Shown here piece by piece: positions 25,981 to 34,600 of a stretch of 64,000 nucleotides of DNA (the first letter of the stretch is position 1; each line of letters opens with the position of its first letter). The notes below the pieces were generated by a model. That model was not told where the DNA came from. It made no database searches and worked only from the letters and a program-made list of their open reading frames with translations. The translations under genes were made by a program, and so were the position numbers. The DNA is from Bradyrhizobium macuxiense (GTDB lineage Bacteria; Pseudomonadota; Alphaproteobacteria; Rhizobiales; Xanthobacteraceae). Location: contig NZ_VITY01000018.1 in NCBI RefSeq assembly GCF_007993935.1, positions 1 to 64,000 on the forward strand, given 5' to 3'.

Positions 25981-26062
25981 GCATGATCCGGAAAAGTGCG
26001 GAGCGGTTTTCCGAAATGATCATGCGCAAACAAAAGGCTAAAGCGCGATCATCGCGCTTTAG
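25981..26062. repeat. Composite palindromic intergenic repeat, copy 1
   Basis: A first unit (25981-26025) begins GCATGATCCGGAAAAGTGCG and ends GATCATGC, forming an imperfect palindrome. A second unit (26038-26062) has perfect 12-bp arms CTAAAGCGCGAT and ATCGCGCTTTAG. The same pair of units, inverted, lies at 52369-52456. The second stem could terminate the cob operon from the left and the zinc-ribbon gene from the right. Confidence 0.85.
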
Positions 26063-26250
26063 GTCTTCAACCCGCGAATCGAGGGTTGGATGGTCAGGCG
26101 ATAGGCGACGAGCTTGTCACCGTCAAACTGCTCGAGTGTCGTCTCGCAGACCGGGCAGCGATACTCGCCCTTGCTTGCTGATCCGGATGCCAGCTCAAGG
26201 CGTCGGAATCCGGCCCCGCAGCGCGGACACGTGACGTCGTCCTTCTTCAT
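26059..26250 (-). CDS. Small zinc-ribbon protein
   Basis: A 63-residue protein with CPRCG near the start and CPVCE in the middle, spaced as the two knuckles of a zinc ribbon. ATG 26250 is preferred to the GTG 21 bases earlier since MKKDDVTCPRCG is a natural start. No catalytic domain is present; such proteins are usually hypothetical. The stop falls at the edge of the preceding palindrome, which may serve as its terminator. Confidence 0.65.
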   Translation of the reverse strand: MKKDDVTCPRCGAGFRRLELASGSASKGEYRCPVCETTLEQFDGDKLVAYRLTIQPSIRGLKT

Positions 26251-26557
26251 TAACTTACCCCAGAACAACACCGGCGATCCTTCTTTAGCGCAGACTGCGC
26301 GGCGGAACTATGTTTATGGGCGGAGAACTACGGATCATTCCTGCATGGGAATAAAGGATGCGTCCGCGTCGAGCGGGAGGCGGCGCAAGCGATCGCGCTG
26401 AACGGGTGGTCCAATTTCGAGCCATTCCGTAAATTCGGCAATGAGTTACGGCGTGGCCTTAAAGGAGATAGGCGATCGGATTTGCGCGGCGATATCGGCT
26501 GCCATGCTGCAGCGCTCGAGGCCGATGTTGCGTCTGCTCAATCGCTCGGCAACGCGC
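26251..26557. other. Intergenic stretch without a supported gene
   Basis: Between the zinc-ribbon start and the terminator hairpin no frame has a plausible protein: the longest plus-strand frame (26441 on) runs through the hairpin and reads as low-complexity Arg/Ser. No tRNA-like cloverleaf or riboswitch consensus was seen. It should hold the zinc-ribbon promoter. Confidence 0.5.
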
Positions 26558-26590
26558 GACCGCCGGCGAACGCAGGGTTCGCCGGCGGTC
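26558..26590 (-). terminator. Strong stem-loop downstream of the DUF417 gene
   Basis: GACCGCCGGCGAAC and GTTCGCCGGCGGTC are perfect 14-bp arms with a 5-base loop, 22 bp after the end of the minus-strand DUF417 gene. A T-run is lacking, so its strength as an intrinsic terminator is uncertain. Confidence 0.6.
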
Positions 26591-26612
26591 CATCGCCATC
26601 AGCGGATGCCAC

Positions 26613-27119
26613 CTACTGCCGCGTCAGGCGAACCACGTCCTGCCGCAGCAAATAGAGCGAGACCGCGAGCAGAACGACGTCCTTCATCAGGAAGGGCACG
26701 TTGCCGGTCATCGCGGGAAAGCCTCCCGCGGCAACGTCCCAGCCATCGGGCATGAACGGGATGATGGTGACCGTCGCGATGAACGTCCCGGTCGAACCGA
26801 GCGCGCCGAGGATGCCGAGCCGCTTGTTCCAGAAGCCCGCGAGCAGCAGCGAGCCGAACGTCCATTCCGAGGCGCCGAGGAAATAGCTGGCGCCGGCGTG
26901 GCCAAACACGGGATACAGCCACCAGATCAGCGGCCCGTTGCTGATGAACGGGACCAGGCGTTCGAATTCGTACGGAAACCATTTCTGGTAGCCGAAGAAC
27001 AGGAACATGGTGACCATCGCGGCCCGGACGATGTGGTAGTCGAGATCCTCCGCGAGCAGGCCGGACCTGTCGAGCGCGCGGACGAGCGGATTTTGCGTGG
27101 TGCTGGAAAGCATGGTCAT
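26613..27119 (-). CDS. DUF417 (YkgB-like) inner-membrane protein
   Basis: A 168-residue protein with about four membrane helices. MFLFFGYQKWFPYEFERLVPFISNGPL contains the DUF417 core FGYQKWFxYE, followed by SPLL-type residues and a C-terminal MKDVVLLAVSLYLL helix. AAGGA precedes ATG 27119. The family is of unknown function but often appears with oxidative or chlorine-stress genes (for example rclC in E. coli), which fits the AhpD-like gene 35 bp upstream. Confidence 0.8.
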   Translation of the reverse strand: MTMLSSTTQNPLVRALDRSGLLAEDLDYHIVRAAMVTMFLFFGYQKWFPYEFERLVPFISNGPLIWWLYPVFGHAGASYFLGASEWTFGSLLLAGFWNKRLGILGALGSTGTFIATVTIIPFMPDGWDVAAGGFPAMTGNVPFLMKDVVLLAVSLYLLRQDVVRLTRQ

Positions 27120-27154
27120 GATCGCGATCCTTCCATTCGACTGACTCGGCCGCA

Positions 27155-27691
27155 TCATGCGACGGCGGGGAAGTCGATGTCGGTGTCGTTGATGCGGTTG
27201 AAGACGTTGGTGAAGACGATGGTCGCAAACGCCAGGCTGATCTCGACCAGCTGCGCGTCGCTGTAGCCGGCGGCCTTGATCGCGGCGAAATCCTCGTCGC
27301 TGACGGTGCCGCTCGACTGCGCGAGCTTGCGAACGAAATTGATCAGCACATCGACCTTGGCATCGCCGGTCGGCGCGCCGTCGCGGATCTGCTTCAGTGC
27401 ATCGGCCTTCACGCCGGCGAGCTTGGCGAAGTGAGAATGCGCGGCGACACAGTAGTCGCAGCCGCCGACGGCGCTGACCACGAGCTTGATGATCTCCCGA
27501 TCACGCTTGGACAGGCTGCCGCCGGCGAGCGCCGCATCGGCGGCGACCATCGCCTTGAGCGCGGCCGGGCCGTGGGCGGCGATGGCTGCATAGGCATTCG
27601 GTACGCCGCCGACCGCCTTCTTGATCTGGGCGTAGATCTGGCCCGACGGGCCGGTGTCGGTTTCGAGATTGGGGACTGAGAGACGCGACAT
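27155..27691 (-). CDS. Carboxymuconolactone decarboxylase / AhpD-like peroxidase-related protein
   Basis: A 178-residue protein with the AhpD-type redox centre C78-D-Y-C81 and H85 in GGCDYCVAAHSHFAK, preceded by E66. These residues form the peroxide-reducing relay in AhpD. It is upstream of the DUF417 gene on the same strand and divergent from an AraC regulator, suggesting an inducible stress pair. Substrate is not known. Confidence 0.85.
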   Translation of the reverse strand: MSRLSVPNLETDTGPSGQIYAQIKKAVGGVPNAYAAIAAHGPAALKAMVAADAALAGGSLSKRDREIIKLVVSAVGGCDYCVAAHSHFAKLAGVKADALKQIRDGAPTGDAKVDVLINFVRKLAQSSGTVSDEDFAAIKAAGYSDAQLVEISLAFATIVFTNVFNRINDTDIDFPAVA

Positions 27692-27825
27692 GGTGGCACT
27701 CCTTGTTGGGGTTGGTGAAACGATTGCGCAGTGGACAGTAGGAGCGCGGCCTGAGACATTGAATGTTCATATATCTCGATTATATGCTCGATCGTCTCGT
27801 GAAGCCTCTTGGGGGAGGATCGGCC
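27692..27825. promoter_or_regulatory. Divergent promoter region between the AhpD-like and AraC genes
   Basis: This 134-bp gap is AT-richer than its flanks and carries the 11-bp palindrome ACATTGAATGT (27756-27766). AraC-type activators usually bind in such gaps. Specific -35/-10 boxes could not be set with confidence. Confidence 0.4.
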
Positions 27826-28827
27826 ATGGATTGGCTCAGCCGGCTGTTCGAGATGATGCCGGTGCGCGGGCGGCTCGATATTCGCTGCAGTTACAGCGTC
27901 CCCTGGCGTATCGAGCAGGGGCCAGGCGCGACCAACGAGATCCCCTATCATGCGGTGCTGGCCGGTTCGGCGATCCTGGACGATCCCGCGGATGGTCGGC
28001 CGCTGCTGCTGAAGACCGGCGACATTCTTCTGCTGCCGGGCAACCCGCGACACGTGATGCATGACGGCAGCGGAGCGGCACCGCTGTCGCCGCGCAACCG
28101 GGCGGCGCAGAATTTCACGATCAGCGAAAACCTGGGTTCGGACGAACGGCTCGACCTGCTGTGCGGACACTTCGCGCTTGCACCTCCGCACGACCGTCTG
28201 TTGAGCAGCTATCTTCCGCCGCGTCTTGTCGTGCATGCCGGTCCGCGGATCGGAAAGGGGACGGCCGCACAGCTCGCCGGACTTGTGTCGCTGATGCGCG
28301 GCGAAACCGCGGACGATCATCTCGGCGGGCGCGCCATGCTCAACGCGCTGTCCACGGCGATGTTTGCGCTGGTACTGCGGCTCGCGAGCGAGAGCGACGC
28401 CACGTCACGCGGTCTGCTTGCGCTTGCCGGTGATCCTCGCCTTGCGCCGGCGGTGGCCGCCATGTTCAACGAGCCCGCCCGCGCATGGTCGCTGCCGGAG
28501 CTTGCGCGTCTGTGCAACTTGTCGCGCGCGACGCTGGCCCGGCAGTTCCAGGACAAGCTCGGGCGATCGGCCAGCGATCTGCTCACCGATATCAGGATGA
28601 CGCTTGCGGCGAACGAGTTGCGGAGTTCATCGCTCTCGACCGGTGCGGTTGCCGAGACCGTCGGCTACCAGTCCGAGGCCGCCTTTCAGCGGGCGTTCAA
28701 GAGCCACATGGGCGTAACCCCGGCGCAGTGGCGAAGAGCGCAGCATTCTGGACAGGAGGCGTCTGCGGCTGCGGGCCTTGCCGCAGCGGTCGATCCGAGT
28801 GCGATGTCGCCGGATGCTCATCGATAG
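27826..28827 (+). CDS. AraC-family transcriptional regulator with cupin ligand domain
   Basis: A 333-residue protein: an N-terminal cupin (AraC_binding/Cupin_6 type, with LLLKTGDILLLPGNPRHVMHD) and a C-terminal double helix-turn-helix (about 205-305, with LARLCNLSRATLARQFQDKLG and VAETVGYQSEAAFQRAFKSHMG). GGGGGAGGA before ATG 27826 fixes the start. It probably activates the divergent AhpD-like/DUF417 pair; RclR in E. coli is a functional parallel, though homology at that level is inference. Confidence 0.88.
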   Translation: MDWLSRLFEMMPVRGRLDIRCSYSVPWRIEQGPGATNEIPYHAVLAGSAILDDPADGRPLLLKTGDILLLPGNPRHVMHDGSGAAPLSPRNRAAQNFTISENLGSDERLDLLCGHFALAPPHDRLLSSYLPPRLVVHAGPRIGKGTAAQLAGLVSLMRGETADDHLGGRAMLNALSTAMFALVLRLASESDATSRGLLALAGDPRLAPAVAAMFNEPARAWSLPELARLCNLSRATLARQFQDKLGRSASDLLTDIRMTLAANELRSSSLSTGAVAETVGYQSEAAFQRAFKSHMGVTPAQWRRAQHSGQEASAAAGLAAAVDPSAMSPDAHR

Positions 28828-28882
28828 TCCGTCAGCCAGAAGCGGCCGACGGCCTGATCGCCATCGGCCGCTTCGAATGCCA

Positions 28883-29557
28883 TCACGCGCGAACGGCGGC
28901 AGCCTGCTGAACCACCGGGATCATGTCCTCGGACTCCGGGCGGCGGGTGTAGTCCGGGTTGACTTCGGAGTAGAGGATCACGCCGTCCTGTCCGATCACG
29001 TAGCGCGCGGGCATCGGCAGCGTCCAACTCGGATCGTCGTTGAATGCCGGCAGATCGTTCTTCAGCTGCTTGTAGAGTTCGATCAGATAATCGGGCAGAC
29101 GGAAGCGCAGTCCGAAGGCTTCGCCGACTTTGCCTTTCACGTCCGACAGGATCGCGAAGGACAGTTCGTTCTGGCGCACCGATTTGCGGCTGTTCGGCGC
29201 GGTCTGCGGCGAGATCGCGACCAGCGAAGCGCCGTATTTGTCGAATTCCGGCTTGGCGGCTTCCAGTGCCTGAAGCTCGATGTTGCAGTACGGGCACCAG
29301 ACGCCACGGTAGAAGCTGAGCACCAGCGGGCCGCGCTTCAGCAGATCAGCGGAATTGACAATGTTGCCTTCGGCATCGCTCAACGAGAAGGAGGGTGCGA
29401 CGTCGCCGGCCTTCTTGGAGCGCTGCGCGGCGCCGGATTCGACGAGCTCCTCGGTGGCGCGGTGCATGACATCGATGACCGAGCGCGGAACGCTGTAGGG
29501 CGGTTTGCCGGCTTCGAAATCGGCCTTGAAGGCATCGAGCTTGGCTTGAAGTGACAT
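28883..29557 (-). CDS. Peroxiredoxin-like (AhpC/TSA) protein
   Basis: A 224-residue thioredoxin-fold peroxidase. SFYRGVWCPYCNIEL carries the peroxidatic cysteine C88 and a second cysteine C91. The N-terminal helix SLQAKLDAFKADFEAGKP is typical of this bacterial peroxiredoxin-like subfamily. AAGGAGAACC precedes ATG 29557. The neighbouring lysR gene lies upstream in the same direction, with an AT-rich palindrome between, so LysR control is plausible. Confidence 0.88.
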   Translation of the reverse strand: MSLQAKLDAFKADFEAGKPPYSVPRSVIDVMHRATEELVESGAAQRSKKAGDVAPSFSLSDAEGNIVNSADLLKRGPLVLSFYRGVWCPYCNIELQALEAAKPEFDKYGASLVAISPQTAPNSRKSVRQNELSFAILSDVKGKVGEAFGLRFRLPDYLIELYKQLKNDLPAFNDDPSWTLPMPARYVIGQDGVILYSEVNPDYTRRPESEDMIPVVQQAAAVRA

Positions 29558-29671
29558 GACGGTTCTCCTTTTTGGCTTCTGCGCGGAGGACGACTGAGCC
29601 GTCCGCTTCGTTGAACACACGCGAGAAGCTAAAGGAGATGGCTGAGCCGGGTAGCGGCGTCGTCGGATTAG

Positions 29672-29696
29672 TATTTATTCCAGCCAGGAATAAATA
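29672..29696. promoter_or_regulatory. AT-rich palindrome upstream of the peroxiredoxin gene
   Basis: TATTTATTCC, 5 bases, GGAATAAATA: perfect 10-bp arms, very AT-rich in a GC-rich region. It lies 115 bp before the peroxiredoxin start and just after the lysR stop. It has the T-N11-A geometry expected of LysR-type operators and could equally be the lysR terminator stem. Confidence 0.5.
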
Positions 29697-29720
29697 GCTG
29701 ATACCGATCGCCGCTACCGC

Positions 29721-30599
29721 TCACCCATTGAAGCTGCGCTCGAAGAAATTGACAAAGGCCCGTGCCTTGGCGGTTGCGGCGCGGCCGGTCGGAAGCACGG
29801 CCCAGAGATCGAGCGCGGGCAGGCTCCATTCCGGGAGCGCCGCACGCACGCTGCCTGTCTTGAGTTCCGGGCTGAACATCCATTCCGACGCGATCGCGAG
29901 CCCGGCGTCAGCGAGCACTGCCGCCCGAACGCCCTCCGCCGCAGTCACCCGCAACCGGCTCCGCACCGTGACAGCCAGCTCGGTACTCTCGCGTTGAAAG
30001 GACCATACACTGCCTTCGCGAAGATAGACGACGGCCTGATGCCGGCTCAGCTCGCTCGGCGTCGACGGCGTCCCGGCGCGCTTGAAATAGGCCGGCGTGC
30101 CGAGCACCATGCGCTTGCATCGGGCGATGCGGCGCGCTGTCAGCATCGAGTCCGTCATCTTGCCCATTCGCAGGGCGACATCGATGCCTTCCTGCACGAG
30201 ATCAATCTGGCGGTCGTCCAGCACGACCTCGAGGTCGAGCTCCGGGTTCTGCGCGAGGAATTTCGGCAGCATCGGAATCAGATGTATCCGCGCGAAGGTG
30301 ACGGCGGCGCAGATCCGCAGGCGGCCCTTGAGTCCGGCCCCGGCGCCCCGTGCGGCGATCTCCGCCTCGGCCGCTTCTTCGAGCGCGCGCCGGGCGCGCT
30401 CAAGATAGCCCAGGCCCGCTTCCGTCGGGGTGAGGCCGCGGGTCGAGCGCGTGAGCAGCTTGACCCCGAGAAATTCCTCGAGCTGCGCGACCGATTTCGA
30501 GACCGCCGGCTGGCCGACCCGAAGCTGCCGCGCGGCTTCGGAGAAGGAGCCCGTCTCGACCACCCGCACGAACGTCTCCATCGCCGCCAGACGATCCAT
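29721..30599 (-). CDS. LysR-family transcriptional regulator
   Basis: A 292-residue regulator. The winged helix-turn-helix METFVRVVETGSFSEAARQL and QPAVSKSVAQLEEFLGVKLL occupies residues 7-53, followed by the periplasmic-binding-like effector domain. It resembles the subgroup beside oxidoreductase genes. The peroxiredoxin gene downstream is the obvious target candidate. A palindrome ATGAGC-N6-GCTCAT (30617-30634) 18 bp before its start may be an autoregulatory site. Confidence 0.9.
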   Translation of the reverse strand: MDRLAAMETFVRVVETGSFSEAARQLRVGQPAVSKSVAQLEEFLGVKLLTRSTRGLTPTEAGLGYLERARRALEEAAEAEIAARGAGAGLKGRLRICAAVTFARIHLIPMLPKFLAQNPELDLEVVLDDRQIDLVQEGIDVALRMGKMTDSMLTARRIARCKRMVLGTPAYFKRAGTPSTPSELSRHQAVVYLREGSVWSFQRESTELAVTVRSRLRVTAAEGVRAAVLADAGLAIASEWMFSPELKTGSVRAALPEWSLPALDLWAVLPTGRAATAKARAFVNFFERSFNG

Positions 30600-30616
30600 A
30601 CCTATTCTCTCCGGGA

Positions 30617-30634
30617 ATGAGCGACATTGCTCAT
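30617..30634. promoter_or_regulatory. Palindrome upstream of the lysR gene
   Basis: ATGAGC, 6 bases, GCTCAT: perfect 6-bp arms ending 18 bp before the LysR start codon. The location suits LysR autorepression; binding is inferred only. Confidence 0.35.
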
Positions 30635-30685
30635 CCTGTCACGGCCGTTGGCCATGTCCAGACACGATGCCGGGCGGAGGGGGCG

Positions 30686-31612
30686 CTACGACTTCCGATG
30701 CCTTGCGTTGACCGCGATCGCGGCGGCGGCGGTGCGGTTCTCGACGCCGAGCTTGGCGTAGATCTGCTCGAGATGCTTGTCGACCGTGCGCGGACTTAAG
30801 CCCAGGATCTGCGCGATGTCGCGGTTGGTCTTGCCCTTGGAGAGCCAGGACAGCACCTCGCCTTCGCGGGTGGTCAGGCCGAGCTCGCTGGAGAACTCGG
30901 CCGGCATGTCGCCGCTGGTGTCCTTGGCGAGCCGCAGCAGGAATTCGTTAGGACCGAGCTTGCCCATGTATTGCAGCCGCAGCTGCTCATTGCCGGGGAA
31001 TGACGCGACCGTCGCGGTCTTCTTTCCCGCCGCACCTTTCTGCGCCTGCTCGAGCCATTGCGGCATCGGCTCCGGCAGCACGAAATTGTCAGCGGCATCA
31101 GCGAGCGTATCCGACAGCAGCCGCTGCGCCTGCGGCGTCGCCCATAGCAGCGCGCCTGCGCTGTTGACCGCGAGCAGATAGCGGCCGGAGACGTCGAGCG
31201 CCGCGCGGGCGCTCTGTGTCATCCGCGCGTTGGCGAGATGGACGCGGATGCGCGCCAGCATCTCCTCGATCACGATCGGCTTCGTCACATAGTCGACGCC
31301 GCCGGCCTCCAGCCCGCGCACGATGTGCTCGGTCTCGGCGAGCCCGGTCATGAAGATGATCGGCACGCCGTCGAGTCCGGCATCGCGCTTCAGCCGCTTG
31401 CAGGTCTCGAACCCGTCCATGCCGGGCATCACGGCGTCGAGCAGCACGATGTCGGGCGTGATCTGGTCGACGATGCGCATCGCGGAGGCACCGTCGAGCG
31501 CGACCATCACGGTCATCCCGGCGCCGTCGAGCGCGTCGGTGAGCAGGCGCAGCGTCTCCGGCGAGTCGTCGACGACGAGCGCGACGTCGCGCTTTCTCTG
31601 TTCAATGGTCAT
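30686..31612 (-). CDS. Two-component response regulator, REC plus LuxR-type DNA-binding domain
   Basis: A 308-residue regulator. The receiver (about 9-125) has DD at 15-16, the phospho-acceptor Asp in IVLLDAVMPGMDG and the conserved Lys in YVTKPI. An unusually long linker (about 130-235) with SGRYLLAVNSAGALLWAT looks PAS-like. The C-terminal LuxR helix-turn-helix is LTTREGEVLSWLSKGKTNRDIAQILGLS with RTVDKHLEQIYAKL. Its start overlaps the end of the kinase gene by 11 bp, making the kinase its probable partner and urtABCDE-fmdAB the probable target. Confidence 0.92.
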   Translation of the reverse strand: MTIEQRKRDVALVVDDSPETLRLLTDALDGAGMTVMVALDGASAMRIVDQITPDIVLLDAVMPGMDGFETCKRLKRDAGLDGVPIIFMTGLAETEHIVRGLEAGGVDYVTKPIVIEEMLARIRVHLANARMTQSARAALDVSGRYLLAVNSAGALLWATPQAQRLLSDTLADAADNFVLPEPMPQWLEQAQKGAAGKKTATVASFPGNEQLRLQYMGKLGPNEFLLRLAKDTSGDMPAEFSSELGLTTREGEVLSWLSKGKTNRDIAQILGLSPRTVDKHLEQIYAKLGVENRTAAAAIAVNARHRKS

Positions 31613-34600
31613 AGCTGTGCAATGTCTTCAACGTCGCCATATATTGATCGAGATCGAACCGGTCGATCAGCGTGCGCATCTGGCCGACGAAATCGGCATG
31701 CTCGGGATGTTCGTTGCCGATCTCGTCGAGCTTGAGCTGGATCGCCCTGATATAGCCGAGCTGGCCGAGGCTGATCAGCTCTTCGACATGTTTCACCGGC
31801 GGTCGCGAGCCGCTGTCAGGCTTCCACTGCGGAGGCGGCGGCGCCTGCTCGGCCTCATACTGCCATTCGATCTTGAGCAGTTGGCGGATGGTCTCGAGCA
31901 GCCGCGGGATGTCGATCGGCTTCATCAAATAGCCGTCGTGGAAGGGTTGCGCCAGCGGCGCGCCGTGGGCCTCCAGCGCGCTGGCCGAGATCATCAGGAT
32001 GCGGGCCTGGTGATGGCCTTCGGAGCGCAGGGTTTCGGCGACCGTCCAGCCGTCCATGCCCGCCATCGAGATGTCGAGCAGGAACATGTCGGGCCGGCAA
32101 TGCTGGGCGAGCGCAAGGCAGCCCGGTCCGTCCGGCGCGCTGAGCAGGATGAAGCCGAGCGGTGCCAGGATCTCGCGCAAGAGGTCGCGATGGGTCGGGT
32201 CGTCGTCGGTGATCAGGATCGTCTTGCGCGGGCCGTGATAGCCGTACACGGGAGCGTCGACCGGCGCTTCACGGCGCGGATTGGTGACCTCGGAGAGCAG
32301 CAGCTTGACCTTGAAGGCGCTGCCGGTGCCGACCGTGCTCAGCACCTTGATGTCGCCGCCCATCACGCCCGCAAGCAGGCGGCTGATGGTGAGGCCAAGC
32401 CCGGTGCCGGTCTGCGGCTGGGTGACGCCGAGCTCGCCGCGCTCGAACGGCGCGAAGATCCGCTCGAGGTCGTCGGGCTGGATGCCGGGTCCGGTATCGA
32501 TCACATCGAACTCGGCGACCGGGCTGCGGTAATGCACCACGAACTGCACCTGGCCGGATTGGGTGAACTTGATCGCATTCGAGAGCAGGTTGATCAGGAT
32601 CTGCCGCAGCCGCTTCTCATCGGCATAGACCACGACCGGCAGCACGGCCGGCCGTTTGAACACGAAGTCGATGCCTTTTGCTGCCGCCTGCAGGCGGAAC
32701 ATGCCGACCAGCTGTTCGAGGAAATCGTTCAGCCGCACCTCGTCGCGCGACAGATAAAGACGGCCAGCCTCGATCTTGGAGATATCGAGAATGCCGTCGA
32801 TCAGCCCCGACAAATGGTCGGCGCTGCGGCGGACGACGCGCACCTGCTCGCGGGGGCGCACCTGTAGACTATCGTCCTGCTCCAGCAGCTGCGCGTAGCC
32901 GGAGATCGCATTCAGGGGCGAGCGGAGCTCGTGGCTGAGGCCGACGACATAGCGGCTCTTGGCGAGGTTGGCCGATTCCGCGACTTCCTTGGCGCGCTGC
33001 AGTTCGGCATCGGTGCGCTTGTGGGCGTCGATTTCCTGGATCAGCAGCGTGGTCTGCCGGCGGGTTTCGTCTTCTGCGGCGCGCCGGCTCTGCTGCGCCA
33101 GCACGAACAGCCAGGCGACGACGCCGATGATCAGGGTCAGCGCAAAGAACACCTTCCACAGCACGTCGGCCAGTAATTCGTTGGCATGCACGGCCGCTGT
33201 GGTCTGCAGATAGATCAGGCCGAGCACCAGCGCCACGAGGCCGGCCGAGACCGCGAACACGCCGAGGTAATGGCCGAGCTGCGAGTTGATACGGGCGTAG
33301 ATCGGCTGCGGCATCACCTTGCCCAGCGCGTCCGAGACCTGCGCGCCGATCCGGCCGTGCGGCTTGCAGAGGTCGTGGCAGCGGGCGTCGAGCGAGCAGC
33401 ACAGGGAGCAGATCGGGCCGGCATAGGCCGGGCAGGCGGCCATGTCCTCGGGCTCGAACGCATGCTCGCAGATACAGCACTGGATCGATTCAATGTTCTG
33501 CCAGCTCCGCTTCGGCTTGCGGGCGATGTAGTATTTGCCGTCGGTCGCCCAGGCAATCAGGGGAGCCGCGACGAACGCGACCGCGAGCGCAACGAAGGCG
33601 GACAGCGCCTTCGCGGTGGGGCCGAACAGGCCGTAGAACGCGCTGATCGACACCACGGTCGCGATCGTCATCGCGCCGACGCCGACCGGATTGATGTCGC
33701 AGAGATGGGCGCGCTTGAACTCGATGTGCTGCGGCCGCAGGCCGAGCGGCTTGTTGATGACGAGATCGGCCACCAGCGCACCGACCCAGGCGATCGCGAC
33801 ATTGGAGTAGAGCGCCAGCGTCTGCTCCAGCGCCTTGTAGACGCCGATCTCCATCAACAGCAGCGCGACGACGACGTTGAACACCAGCCACACCACGCGG
33901 CCGGGATGCGAGTGGGTGAGGCGGGAAAAGAAGTTCGACCAGGCGATCGAGCCGGCATAGGCGTTGGTGACGTTGATCTTGACCTGCGACAGGATCACGA
34001 ACGTCCCGGTCAGCGCCATCGCGAGATCCGGCTGCGACAGTACGTAACGGAACGCCTCGAGGTACATGTTCGCCGGCTCGGCGGCATGCTCGGCCGAGAC
34101 GCCGTGGCTGAGCGCGAAGAAGGCCAGGAACGAGCCGGCCAGCAGCTTGAGCGCGCCGAGCACGATCCAGCCGGGGCCGGCGGAGAGCAGTGCGATCCAC
34201 CAGGCCTTGCGCGAGGTGCGGCGATCGCGCGGCAGGAAGCGCAGGAAGTCGACCTGCTCGCCGATCTGCGCCACCAGCGCGAACACGACCGAGGCCGCGG
34301 TGCCGAACAGCAGCAGATCGAGATTCCCTGCGGGATCGCCGTGCTCGCCGGCGAATTTGCGCCACTCGGTGAACGAATGCGGATTGGCCCAGGCGATCGC
34401 CGCGAACGGCATGATGTGGAGGATGATCCACAGCGGCTGGGTCCAGAGCTGGAAGCGGCTGATCAGCGTGATGCCGTAGATGACCAGCGGAATGATCACG
34501 ACCGCGCTGATCAAATAGCCGATCGGCCGCGGGATGCCGAAGCACATGTCGAGCGCGCTGGCCAGGATCACGGCCTCGATCGCGAAGAAGATGAAGGTGA

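Noticed and set aside
26441..26755. A 104-codon plus-strand frame after the zinc-ribbon gene
   Set aside because: It passes through the terminator hairpin and into the end of the DUF417 gene and has no recognisable fold.
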